In this document: piece after piece, positions 1 through 7,467 of the stretch
How the letters are laid out: each line of letters begins with the position of its first letter
Numbering within the stretch: the first letter of the stretch is position 1
Origin: VMEP01 sp964414265
Lineage (GTDB): Bacteria; Patescibacteriota; Minisyncoccia; Phycocordibacterales; VMEP01
DNA length: 13,661 bases
Assembly (NCBI GenBank): GCA_964414265.1
Contig: CAYPVT010000019.1
Span: 1 to 13,661, forward strand
Direction: 5' to 3'
Position numbers and translations under genes: made by a program
The notes under the pieces: generated by a model
The model's database searches: none
Told to the model about the DNA's origin: nothing
Seen by the model: the letters and a program-made list of their open reading frames with translations, nothing else

Positions 1-87
1 ATTGGCGCATATCCTCAATTAAGAGGAGTGCCATATGTATGTGAACTTATGCACTTGTCACCTAAACTCGTGTTTTTGTGGGGCCAG

Positions 88-867
88 CTAAATACTTAAT
101 CCGAAAACACGGGCTGTGTTTGAAAGTGTGGTTTCAGCCATTTCCTCAACGCTGACCCCTTTTAATTCAGCCAAACGCGCCACAACCTGACTCACAAAAA
201 CTGGTTCGTTTCGCTTTCCTCGGTTTGGAGCGGGTGATACAAATGGACAATCCGTCTCGGCCAAAATTGAATTTAGTGGAATAGCTTTTATAACTTCATC
301 GTAATCAGAGGCAAAAGTAATTACACCCGTAAACGACATTGTAAAACCAAGCTCAATAAATTCTTTTGCAAATTCGACACTTCCAACAAAAAAATGGATG
401 TTCCCCCGAAGTTTCTCTCCGTCTTCTCCTTTTTTAAATTCTTTTAAAATTACAATGGCGTCTTCGTAGGCGTTACGACAATGAATCATTAGTGGTAAAT
501 CAAGAGAAAGCGCCAATTTTATTTGAGAACGAAAAAGATCACGCTGGCGCGCTCTTTTTTCTTCGTTCTTTTCCCAGTAATAATCTAGGCCGCATTCCCC
601 TATTGCAACAACTGATTTTTCCTTTGCGAGATCTCTGTATAAATCTTCGTTAAAAACTTCATCTTTATTATCTATTGGATGTAAGCCAATCGCCGAAAAA
701 AAAGTTGGTTCATTTTGTGAAAGCTCAACTGCTCGCCCAGAAGATTCATAATCTGTCCCAACAATAATCGTACCAATTTCTTTTTCTTTCATTCGAGAAA
801 TAACTTCTTTCAAATCAGAGTCGAATTCTTTGGAGTTTAAATGGGAATGTGCGTCAATTAATTTCAT
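88..867 (-). CDS. tatD: TatD-family metal-dependent deoxyribonuclease
   Basis: A 259-residue TIM-barrel hydrolase of the TatD/YcfH/YjjV family, cytoplasmic, expected to act as a divalent-metal DNase or 3'-5' exonuclease. The full set of family metal ligands is visible: H7 and H9 in the N-terminal DAHSHLN, E91 in the GECGLDYY motif, H129 in MIHCR, H158 in the IHFFVGS stretch (HCFSG in many relatives) and D206 in ETDCPF. The length is normal for the family and the start is the first ATG. No Shine-Dalgarno sequence precedes it. It follows the methionyl-tRNA synthetase gene by 16 bp, an arrangement (metG-tatD) common across bacteria, so the two are almost certainly cotranscribed. The stop codon is TAG. 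Family assignment is secure; the physiological substrate is not known for most members. Confidence 0.95.
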   Translation of the reverse strand: MKLIDAHSHLNSKEFDSDLKEVISRMKEKEIGTIIVGTDYESSGRAVELSQNEPTFFSAIGLHPIDNKDEVFNEDLYRDLAKEKSVVAIGECGLDYYWEKNEEKRARQRDLFRSQIKLALSLDLPLMIHCRNAYEDAIVILKEFKKGEDGEKLRGNIHFFVGSVEFAKEFIELGFTMSFTGVITFASDYDEVIKAIPLNSILAETDCPFVSPAPNRGKRNEPVFVSQVVARLAELKGVSVEEMAETTLSNTARVFGLSI

Positions 868-883
868 ATATACATTAGCTTCG

Positions 884-2470
884 CTAGTTTACAATTCTTG
901 CAAATAACGGCTTCTCTAATGGTTTTACAGAAAAAGCAATTGGTTCAGCGCTTTTTATATCCCCCGTGATTATCTCTTCAATCAAAGCACTAGTTTCTGG
1001 CATTACTGGACGGATAAGCTCCCCCACTGTGCGTAGCCCAAAAAGAACGTTCCAGAGAACATCTTCTGTTTTATCTTTATCCGTCTTGATGAGTTTAAAC
1101 GGTTCGTAATTTGCGATATATCCATCTAGTTCTTTGACTAAAACAAAAACATTATCGAGTGCGTGGTGAATACGATATTCATCCATGCATTCTCTATATT
1201 TGGGAATAATTTCTTGTTCTATTGTATAAGAAATACCATAACCTTCTATTTCTTGGTCTCCGGTTGGACTTTTTAGTTTCTTCATGAAAGGCACGGATTC
1301 TGGGCTATGTGGAGTAATATTCCCGTCAAAATACTTTTCCGCCATCGCAACAGTACGCGAAAGTAGATTACCCAAACCATTAGCTAAGTTGCCATTATAA
1401 CTATCAATAAATTTCTGCTTCGTAAAATCACCATCCTCAAATGGTGGGATTTCTTTCGCCACAAAAAACCGAAAAGCTTCAGCACCATATTCGTTTATAT
1501 ATTCCTCTGGGTCTATGACATTACCAAGTGACTTAGACATCTTCTTGCCGTCAGAGAGAATAAAGCCATGAACCAAAACACTTTTAGGTAATGGTAACTC
1601 TGCGGAAAGTAACATTGCTGGCCAAAATACCGCGTGGAAACGCAAAATATCTTTACCAATAATATGCATGTCTGCTGGCCACAAAGAGTTAAATTGTTCT
1701 TCATCTCGACCATAACCAACACCTGTAATGTAGTTTGAAAGTGCGTCGCACCAAACATACATCATGTGAGTTTTATCATTTGGAACCGGTACCCCCCATG
1801 GAACACTCGCTTCTGGACGAGAAAAACTTATATCCTCCAACCCTTCTCTGATAAAAGAGATTATTTCATTTTTTCTTACCTCCGGAAGAACTTTCAACTC
1901 GTTAGATAAAATTTTTTCCTCCAAAACTTTTGCGTATTTTGATAAGCGGAAAAAATAATTCTCTTCCTCAACAACCTCAGGGGCTTTGTTGTGTAAAACA
2001 CAAAGACCGTTTACCAATTCTTTTTCGGTTATAAAACCCTCACACCCAACACAATAAAATCCTTTGTAGTTTTTTTTATATAAATCACCAGAAGCAACGA
2101 GTTTTTCCCAAAGTTTTTGCGCCCCTGGCCAATGTTTTTCTTTATCAGACGTCCTAATAAAATCATCATTTGAAATTAAGAGTTTTCCGTAAAGAATTTT
2201 GAAAAAATCTGATATCTGATTTACAAACGCCTGCGCGCTCATTCCCTCTTCCTTTGCTCTTCGCAAAATCTTAGAACCGTGTTCGTCTGTCCCAGTTAGA
2301 AAAAAAACTTCTTTGCCGGTAGCTCTTTTGTCGCGCGCAATAATATCAGCAAGTACAGCCTCGTAAGCCTGTCCGACATGTGGTTTAGCGTTGGTATAAG
2401 CAATAGCCGTAGTGAGGTAGAAGGGCTTATTTTTAGAATCAGCCCCAATGGATGTTTTTTCTTTTTTCAT
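884..2470 (-). CDS. metG: methionyl-tRNA synthetase
   Basis: A 528-residue class I aminoacyl-tRNA synthetase that charges tRNA-Met with methionine in the cytoplasm. The N-terminal Rossmann domain carries the HIGH signature as HVGQ at residues 31-34, and the KMSKS loop is intact at 310-314. A single zinc knuckle sits in the connective domain with C140, C143, C157 and H160, as in the shorter one-zinc bacterial MetRS type. The tRNA-binding helical domain follows, and the protein ends without the C-terminal EMAP/Trbp111-like dimerisation domain, which fits the ~500-residue short form. The replacement of the last His of HIGH by Gln is slightly unusual, but H31 and G33 are kept. The ATG start has no Shine-Dalgarno. 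It lies 20 bp after the permease gene and 16 bp before tatD. Confidence 0.97.
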   Translation of the reverse strand: MKKEKTSIGADSKNKPFYLTTAIAYTNAKPHVGQAYEAVLADIIARDKRATGKEVFFLTGTDEHGSKILRRAKEEGMSAQAFVNQISDFFKILYGKLLISNDDFIRTSDKEKHWPGAQKLWEKLVASGDLYKKNYKGFYCVGCEGFITEKELVNGLCVLHNKAPEVVEEENYFFRLSKYAKVLEEKILSNELKVLPEVRKNEIISFIREGLEDISFSRPEASVPWGVPVPNDKTHMMYVWCDALSNYITGVGYGRDEEQFNSLWPADMHIIGKDILRFHAVFWPAMLLSAELPLPKSVLVHGFILSDGKKMSKSLGNVIDPEEYINEYGAEAFRFFVAKEIPPFEDGDFTKQKFIDSYNGNLANGLGNLLSRTVAMAEKYFDGNITPHSPESVPFMKKLKSPTGDQEIEGYGISYTIEQEIIPKYRECMDEYRIHHALDNVFVLVKELDGYIANYEPFKLIKTDKDKTEDVLWNVLFGLRTVGELIRPVMPETSALIEEIITGDIKSAEPIAFSVKPLEKPLFARIVN

Positions 2471-2490
2471 GAACGAAGTAACGGAAATTA

Positions 2491-3579
2491 TTAAGCGGAT
2501 GTTTTCTCTGAAGAAGTTAGTTTTTTACTTTTCTCAAAATCTTCAACCACCTCAAGTAGCACCGAGACAAGTGGCACCGCTAAGATAAGCCCTAGGAATC
2601 CGAATAGTTTCGCACAAACGATCAAAGATAGAATAACGAGAATTGGGGGCACTCCAATAATTTTTCTCACAATAAGTGGGTAAATTAAGTGGTTTTCAAA
2701 CTGCTGAATGATTATATAAAAACCAATAACCATAAGGCCCAGTGCAATTCCACCATGTGAAAAACCGAGAGCGACTGCTGGCACAGCAGAAATTATTGGA
2801 CCGAAAAGCGGAATAAGTTCAAGGATAGATGCGAGAACCGCGAGAAGTAAGGCGTATGGAATACCCATAATAGCGAGTCCTAAATAAACAAGAACCCCAA
2901 TAAAAAGTCCAAGTAAAAGTTGCCCTTGCATCCAAAGACCTATTTTATTTTGTGCCCTTTGCCAAAGATTGGTTATGTATGATTCATACCTAAGTGGCGT
3001 TATCCCACGTAAAAAGTTCTCTATTCCCCTTTCTTGCACTGCTAGGTAAAAAGAGATAACAATTATCAAAATAAAACTAAATATTCCTCCGAAAATTGCA
3101 CTAGCCCCTTTTATAACGCCCCCTGAAAAGCTTGAGAAAGTATTTCTTAAATTAGAAATTATTTCTTGTACTTGAAAACCTTCAGCGTTTAAAGAAGAAA
3201 CAACTTCGCGAGATGAGCCGACAAAACCCTTAACCCCTGTGTCTGAAAAAATATTTATTGAATTTAAATATTCTGGAGCAGAAGAAGCAAGACCAGACAT
3301 ATCGTCTAGTAGTGGTGGAACGAAGAAATAAACAACACCAATAATAAACGCGAAGAAGGATACGTAAGTGAAAAGTACAGCAGGCACCCTAGAAATACGG
3401 TATTTTGCAAACCATCTAGTGGCGGGTTCAACCGAAGAAGCGATAACAACAGAGGTAAGGATTATTAAAACAACGTCTTGGAGAAAAAAGAGACTGGCAA
3501 ACAAAGTAACAATAAGTATTGTCTTAAAAATTGTACCAGCGCTTATTGTAATTGTTATTGGGCGATCAGTTTCGTTCAT
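2491..3579 (-). CDS. AI-2E/PerM-family membrane permease
   Basis: An integral membrane protein of the AI-2E transporter (UPF0118, PerM/YhhT) family, 362 residues from the ATG chosen here. Two hydrophobic segments near the N-terminus flank the typical ARWFAKYRISRVPAVL-like loop. A more soluble middle region follows, then a cluster of hydrophobic helices including a GIPYALLLAVLASILELIPL segment, whose 'E-hydrophobic-P-hydrophobic-GP' pattern is characteristic of the family. A TTG three codons upstream (3588) is possible, but the ATG at 3579 is better. Members export autoinducer-2 in E. coli, but others do cation/proton exchange or have no known substrate, so no substrate is claimed. A promoter with TACTAT 8 nt before the ATG would make this the first gene of a permease-metG-tatD transcript. 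Confidence 0.9.
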   Translation of the reverse strand: MNETDRPITITISAGTIFKTILIVTLFASLFFLQDVVLIILTSVVIASSVEPATRWFAKYRISRVPAVLFTYVSFFAFIIGVVYFFVPPLLDDMSGLASSAPEYLNSINIFSDTGVKGFVGSSREVVSSLNAEGFQVQEIISNLRNTFSSFSGGVIKGASAIFGGIFSFILIIVISFYLAVQERGIENFLRGITPLRYESYITNLWQRAQNKIGLWMQGQLLLGLFIGVLVYLGLAIMGIPYALLLAVLASILELIPLFGPIISAVPAVALGFSHGGIALGLMVIGFYIIIQQFENHLIYPLIVRKIIGVPPILVILSLIVCAKLFGFLGLILAVPLVSVLLEVVEDFEKSKKLTSSEKTSA

Positions 3580-3587
3580 ATATAACA

Positions 3588-3616
3588 ATAGTAACCGATT
3601 AAGAGAGTCCTCGCAA
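3588..3616 (-). promoter_or_regulatory. candidate sigma70 promoter for the permease-metG-tatD operon
   Basis: On the minus strand, TTGCGA (3611-3616) and TACTAT (3588-3593) are separated by 17 bp. The -10 box ends only 8 nt before the ATG at 3579, so the transcript would be essentially leaderless. This agrees with the absence of a Shine-Dalgarno sequence. The boxes are imperfect (4/6 and 5/6 to consensus), so this is a plausible but unproven call. Confidence 0.4.
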
Positions 3617-3658
3617 AGGGCTTAAAAACCAACCTCATGTATTGCTCTTTTTAGTTTT

Positions 3659-4696
3659 TTAGAACTCTCTAACTTTAATAGTGCGAACAACAACTTGAAC
3701 AGTTTTTGAATCTTTTCTACCGCTATAAGCGTTTGAACAAGTTAAGGTAAAGTCGGTGTTTTCAAGAAGTTTGCTTGTTGGATAATCAAATACAGCACCG
3801 GCGGAAAATCTATCTGTTTCTTTCCCGCTATTTACTCCAACACCGACAATCGTACACCCTGTGACCCCGCTAACGAACCAACTAACAGTAGATCTTGTAT
3901 TAGAGAAAATCGGGTTTGGTGAAGCTGTAAGTGTCCAATCTGTGGCGGAAGTCCAAGTTGTGTCATCTGCAGATAGTGGCTGAACGTAAGGACAGTCTCC
4001 CGGACAGTTTGAGTTATCCTCCGTTATGTTACAGGTATTATTTCCACACGTAGCACAATTTAAATCAGAAGGTGTAACCGCTGTACAGACACCAGTACAT
4101 CCAATTATTCCATTTGCTTTTTGACCACAGCTATTTGGCGTGGACTGACAAGCTACTCCATATCCCGAAATAACTGGTGGAGCAGTTTTCTCGCTACAAG
4201 TTCCATCGCAACCTATTGTGCCTTGGTTTGATTGACCGCAAACATTCGTTGCTAAACATACTTTTCCGAAATTAGAAGGAATCGCTGGGGCGACGGATCC
4301 ACAAATTCCACTACAATCTATTGTCCCCTGATTTGCTCCACAAACATTCGTGGCTGAACATGTTTGACCATAATAAACACTGCATAAAACAACACCGCCT
4401 CCGCCGACGACAGCATTATCATAATAAGCATTAGTATAAACAGTATCCCCGCCACTTGAGCCTGCACCAGCACCAGCTCCTGCACCAGCGCCACCGCAAC
4501 TGGCGGAACCAGCAGAAGCAGAACAACTTGCTGCACCAGCACCACCAGCAGAACCAAAAGCAATATTATAAAAAACACCCTTAGGTAAAACCGATACTGG
4601 AATAAAAAAATTAAAAAAGACCAAAACACCAAAAAAAAGGACTAGAGACAATATATCTTTCTTTGTTTTGTTTACCATAAAATTAAATTCTTTCAT
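3659..4696 (-). CDS. secreted Cys-rich repeat protein with Gly/Ala tract and Ig-like C-terminus (paralogue A)
   Basis: Exported 345-residue protein of unknown function. A signal/anchor segment spans residues 14-38. A low-complexity Gly/Ala/Ser tract with Ser-Cys and Ala-Ser-Cys steps covers 48-83. Three Cys-rich units of about 35 residues follow, with pattern C-x5/6-C-x8/9-C-x3-C (C113/119/128/132, C147/153/163/167, C183/190/200/204), built around CGxxNQGTIxCxGxC. Next is a Cys-rich segment with C214, C217, C222, C231 and C235 that ends in NCPGDC. The C-terminal ~95 residues have the look of an Ig-like fold, with an LTASPNP start and one Cys pair (C281, C320). It starts 5 bp after the PD40 gene, so cotranslation is likely. 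The gene is a paralogue of the one at 8881-9870. ATG at 4678 (residue 7) is an alternative start. Disulfide-stabilised surface protein is the simplest inference. Confidence 0.85.
   Translation of the reverse strand: MKEFNFMVNKTKKDILSLVLFFGVLVFFNFFIPVSVLPKGVFYNIAFGSAGGAGAASCSASAGSASCGGAGAGAGAGAGSSGGDTVYTNAYYDNAVVGGGGVVLCSVYYGQTCSATNVCGANQGTIDCSGICGSVAPAIPSNFGKVCLATNVCGQSNQGTIGCDGTCSEKTAPPVISGYGVACQSTPNSCGQKANGIIGCTGVCTAVTPSDLNCATCGNNTCNITEDNSNCPGDCPYVQPLSADDTTWTSATDWTLTASPNPIFSNTRSTVSWFVSGVTGCTIVGVGVNSGKETDRFSAGAVFDYPTSKLLENTDFTLTCSNAYSGRKDSKTVQVVVRTIKVREF
4055..4279. repeat. copy A of a 225-bp near-identical repeat
   Basis: Direct repeat of 9304-9528 at a constant offset of 5249 bp, with no gap. 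Positions 4055-4244 are identical to 9304-9493 (190 bp), and the only differences in the whole stretch are at 4245 and 4274. It encodes Cys-rich units 2 and 3 of paralogue A. The flanking coding sequence is much more diverged: 18 differences in the 132 bp at 3659-3790 against 8881-9012. Confidence 0.97.
4448..4555 (-). repeat. low-complexity Gly/Ala/Ser/Cys-coding tract
   Basis: Degenerate tandem GCT/GGT/GCA/GGA codons encode residues 48-83 of the Cys-rich paralogue A. The DNA is a short-period imperfect repeat and locally G+C-rich within an AT-rich gene. Such tracts can slip, so length may vary between strains. The homologous protein encoded at 8881-9870 lacks the tract. Confidence 0.8.
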
Positions 4697-4701
4697 TGTT
4701 A

Positions 4702-5757
4702 CTATTTAATCCATCCACCAAACCACAAAAAATCATTGGTGTATTTATTTAACTTTATAATATCTGTTGCAACAGAGGTCGCAATATCATAGACAGAAAT
4801 AACGACATACTCATTCCCTGTTTTCTCAGACACTCTTATTTCCTGCAAACCTAAATATTTACCATCCGGAGAAAACACAGACCAATAAGCTTTTACCTGA
4901 AGAACCTTAATTGGGGTTATGGAAAATGACTCCCATGAATTAATCTTTGAAACAACGACATTTTTCTTTCCCGGCGAAGACCATGCGAGCATATCCCTAT
5001 CGCGAGACAAAGACAACTTCATTGTTTGAGAAGCTCGACCACCAACAGTTTTAACGACCACCCCAATTTCTTTAGGATTTAAAGTGTCTTTAATATCAAA
5101 GATGTATAACCCATCGTTTTTTAGAACCAAAAGTTTTGTTTCATCTGGAGAAAACAAAGGGTTAACTCCATTAGAAATCTTAACTGCTTTTCCAGAAAGA
5201 TCAGTTAAAAAAACAGTCCAACCTTCCGGAAGTTCAGTTGTCTCTCCTTCTTCAAGGTCTTCTCTTTGAGAAATGTAAGCAATTAAAGATTTTGAAGGGC
5301 TTATTACTGGCTCTCTTTTAAAAACTTCTGGACCATTTGTTATTTGTCTTATTCCTGTTCCATCTGGTAATGCTGTATATATTTGAATTGCTGGCTCGCT
5401 TATCTTTCTGCCCGCAAAAACCATTACCAACTCATCGTCTGAAAATGAAGGGGATAAACGTATATTATAATCTACCGCCGAGGTTGAGGGGTCAACCAAC
5501 ACACGTTGAAGCCTCCCTGAAATAAATTTGTAAGAATAAATACCTAAAGGCGTTGCAGTGTTGTCTGGGAAAAGAGAAAAATACAAGGTTCCTGATATTT
5601 GTTGTTGTGGAACAACAACTTCAGCAGGTGCTTTCACCCCTTCCTTTTTTAAAAAACTTAAAAAAGAAGGGTGAAAAAACCAAACATAAGAACCGATGAG
5701 GGCAACAACAATTATCCCAATAAGGGCTAAAATTGTGGCGAGTTTTTTTGATTCCAT
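4702..5757 (-). CDS. membrane-anchored PD40 (TolB-like) beta-propeller protein
   Basis: A 351-residue protein with one N-terminal transmembrane helix (about residues 8-28) and an extracytoplasmic domain. The domain shows repeated PD40/WD40-like blades: LSPSFSDDELVMVFAG, PVISPSKSLIAYISQ, NPLFSPDETKLLVLKNDG and WSVFSPDGKYLGLQ are successive copies of the SPDGxxLA blade signature found in TolB C-terminal propellers and related proteins. No catalytic motif is seen. A role as an anchored interaction platform is inferred from the fold only. It lies 39 bp after the PAP2-like gene and its TAG stop is 5 bp before the Cys-rich paralogue A, so the two products are probably made together and may interact outside the membrane. 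No Shine-Dalgarno precedes the ATG. Confidence 0.8.
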   Translation of the reverse strand: MESKKLATILALIGIIVVALIGSYVWFFHPSFLSFLKKEGVKAPAEVVVPQQQISGTLYFSLFPDNTATPLGIYSYKFISGRLQRVLVDPSTSAVDYNIRLSPSFSDDELVMVFAGRKISEPAIQIYTALPDGTGIRQITNGPEVFKREPVISPSKSLIAYISQREDLEEGETTELPEGWTVFLTDLSGKAVKISNGVNPLFSPDETKLLVLKNDGLYIFDIKDTLNPKEIGVVVKTVGGRASQTMKLSLSRDRDMLAWSSPGKKNVVVSKINSWESFSITPIKVLQVKAYWSVFSPDGKYLGLQEIRVSEKTGNEYVVISVYDIATSVATDIIKLNKYTNDFLWFGGWIK

Positions 5758-5796
5758 AAAATTTAAAAATTACTCTTTTAAGTGTAGTACAAATAG

Positions 5797-6459
5797 CTAT
5801 GCTTTTACAAGTAGCCCACTCTCAGCTAGACGAAAATCTTCCCTAAAAAACTTCTTACTCATAACAAAAATCCCATAAGCTATGAACGGCGCAGCAAAAA
5901 CATCAATCGTATAATGATAGTGCCCTAAAAGAGCGCTAACTCCCAAAAAAACTGTCGTTGCGAGGAAAAAATTACGTAAAAAATTTTTATCCCAAAATAT
6001 AAGTGCCATTAAGTAGGTCGTGGCAACATGTCCAGAAAAAAACAGATCTCCACCAAAAGTAGCGAGAGAGTTTATTGAAATTGCGTCAGGATATATTCCT
6101 ATATTCGTCATGTTTATAAAACCAGCACGAACAACTGTGAGCACCGCCATCGTTTTCATTGCAAAAGGTAAGTAGCGGGGAAAAATGAGAAGTAAAATTA
6201 TGGTTAAGTCGCGAATTCTCCCGGTAATTTCTCCATGGATAAAGCTCGTGTCTATTCTTGGAACATTACTCAACACGATATCATTTACATAATTACTTGC
6301 ATTTTCAGTTGCAAGCAAACCAGCCATTGAATTAATCAAATTCGCTAAATAAAGAAGGCTAAAAGAAAGTAGTGCAATCAATAAAAATTCTCTATCGAGC
6401 CATAGATTTATATTGTCTTTAAAGTGCCGTGAAATTTTTTCTTTAAATTTAGAAAGCAT
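5797..6459 (-). CDS. sphingomyelin-synthase-like PAP2 family membrane protein
   Basis: A 220-residue polytopic membrane protein that matches the PAP2_C / sphingomyelin synthase-related branch of the phosphatidic acid phosphatase superfamily. The visible motifs are RAGFINMTNIGIYP (111-124), resembling the R-x-x-T-x-x-x-T motif of that family; GGDLFFSGH (136-144), resembling C-G-D-x3-S-G-H; and HYHYTIDVFAAP (180-191), resembling H-Y-T-x-D-V. These give a catalytic triad H144, H182 and D186 with the 4-residue His-Asp spacing of sphingomyelin synthases. Five to six hydrophobic helices are evident. Expected chemistry is transfer or hydrolysis of a phospholipid or phospho-head group at the outer membrane face; the substrate cannot be read from sequence. 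It follows the DUF4105/Lnb-N-like gene by 25 bp. A generic lipid phosphate phosphatase is the main alternative. Confidence 0.85.
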   Translation of the reverse strand: MLSKFKEKISRHFKDNINLWLDREFLLIALLSFSLLYLANLINSMAGLLATENASNYVNDIVLSNVPRIDTSFIHGEITGRIRDLTIILLLIFPRYLPFAMKTMAVLTVVRAGFINMTNIGIYPDAISINSLATFGGDLFFSGHVATTYLMALIFWDKNFLRNFFLATTVFLGVSALLGHYHYTIDVFAAPFIAYGIFVMSKKFFREDFRLAESGLLVKA

Positions 6460-6484
6460 AGTATTTTACAATAATCTATTATGT

Positions 6485-7351
6485 CTAGATTCCACGAATT
6501 TTTTTTGAAAAATCAAAATCATTTTCTATGTTCTGTCTGACCTTTTCGTCAACAAGTGCCCTTTTTTTTGTCTCAGAAAAACTCCTACTTGTGTCAATGA
6601 AATGATTGTCATATAAATATTTATCAGAAAATATCGGAATAAATACTTTAAATCCTAATAATGTATCATTTTTTTGTAATGATTTTTGTATATGTTGAAT
6701 AACACTAGTAGCGCATGCATCTCTAAACAAACTATACCATGTCGGTTTATATGATAGTTCCTCAGCTCGAACAAACATGTCTTCAGCAAGTTTCTTCATG
6801 CTCTCTTTAGGTAAAACAAGTGGATACAAATAAACTAAATTACTCCTGGAAAAAGCACGGAGGGTTAAGGCGTCTTTTTCGTTAACGATTAAATAAGAAA
6901 GTTCAAGTTGTCGAAAGATGGTCTTAAAAAGAGAGTATTCCTCCCCTTTCTCCCTCATCCCCTCTGGTGAAATAGTAATGTATGTGCCATTCTCAAACCC
7001 AAAAGAAAGCATTGCGTGTGCTTTCATCTTGCTATCTGTAAATGGTATCAAAATATAGTCTACTGAGCGGATAGTGTTTAGGTCAAAGGTGGCATCATAA
7101 TAGTCTTGTATGTAAGACTCCTTGTCGGCGTGTAAAAAATTCCTAATATTATGAACTGTAACAACACTTCCGTTAAAACTTACATCAGGTAATTTTTGAT
7201 ACAAAGGATTATAATCATGTGAATACGTTGGCTTTACGGTGAAATACCAAAAAATAAAAACGACCAACAAACAGGTAATCAAAAGAAGGGAAAATTTAAA
7301 TATTTTTTTTAAAACTGAGAACGTTTTTTGAAGAACATTATTAAAATTCAT
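6485..7351 (-). CDS. DUF4105 / Lnb N-terminal periplasmic-domain-like membrane protein
   Basis: A 288-residue protein with one N-terminal transmembrane helix (about 18-38) followed by an extracytoplasmic domain. It resembles PF13387 (DUF4105, now named for Lnb, a lipoprotein N-acyltransferase of Bdellovibrio). Family hallmarks are NPLYQKLPDV (48-57), VHNIRNF (66-72), a His in KAHAMLSFGF (H112), YLIVNEKDALTLRAF (153-167), and a Cys in RDACATSV (C213). The His-before-Cys order fits a permuted papain/NlpC-like thiol active site; relatives usually have Asn-Cys where this has Ala-Cys. It is shorter than full-length Lnb-type proteins, lacking their C-terminal membrane half. Acyl transfer or amide hydrolysis on envelope lipids or lipoproteins is inference. 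It heads a four-gene run ending with the Cys-rich paralogue A. Confidence 0.78.
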   Translation of the reverse strand: MNFNNVLQKTFSVLKKIFKFSLLLITCLLVVFIFWYFTVKPTYSHDYNPLYQKLPDVSFNGSVVTVHNIRNFLHADKESYIQDYYDATFDLNTIRSVDYILIPFTDSKMKAHAMLSFGFENGTYITISPEGMREKGEEYSLFKTIFRQLELSYLIVNEKDALTLRAFSRSNLVYLYPLVLPKESMKKLAEDMFVRAEELSYKPTWYSLFRDACATSVIQHIQKSLQKNDTLLGFKVFIPIFSDKYLYDNHFIDTSRSFSETKKRALVDEKVRQNIENDFDFSKKIRGI

Positions 7352-7357
7352 TTATTA

Positions 7358-7386
7358 AATATAATGCCAATCTGTGTAAAACAGAA
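7358..7386 (-). promoter_or_regulatory. weak candidate promoter for the 3659-7351 operon
   Basis: TATATT at 7358-7363 lies 6 nt upstream of the ATG at 7351, with a poor -35 (TTCTGT, 7381-7386) at 17 bp. If used, the mRNA would be leaderless. The upstream cassette terminator (7400-7441) ends just before it, so an independent promoter is needed here; the -10 is the better-supported part. Confidence 0.35.
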
Positions 7387-7399
7387 ATAAATATTTCTT

Positions 7400-7441
7400 A
7401 AAAAACAAAAGCCGCCCTTACTTCAAAAAAGTGGGCGGCTT
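7400..7441 (-). terminator. intrinsic terminator of the 7468-8064 gene
   Basis: On the minus strand, AAGCCGCCC (7433-7441) pairs with GGGCGGCTT (7409-7417), with an inner ACTT/AAGT extension (7429-7432 with 7420-7423) around a short loop. It is followed by a T-rich run (7400-7410). The hairpin begins 26 nt after the stop codon and separates this gene from the next operon. Confidence 0.93.
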
Positions 7442-7467
7442 CAAACTGCACCAATCCGTGGTCTCAA

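Noticed and set aside
69..111. Inverted repeat CGTGTTTT (69-76) with AAAACACG (104-111) as a tatD terminator
   Set aside because: The loop is about 27 nt, one arm lies inside the tatD coding end, and no T-run follows on the minus strand.
3601..3670. Terminator after the Cys-rich paralogue A
   Set aside because: An AGAGAGT/ACTCTCT pair exists, but the arms are about 50 nt apart with no G+C stem or T-run in the right place.
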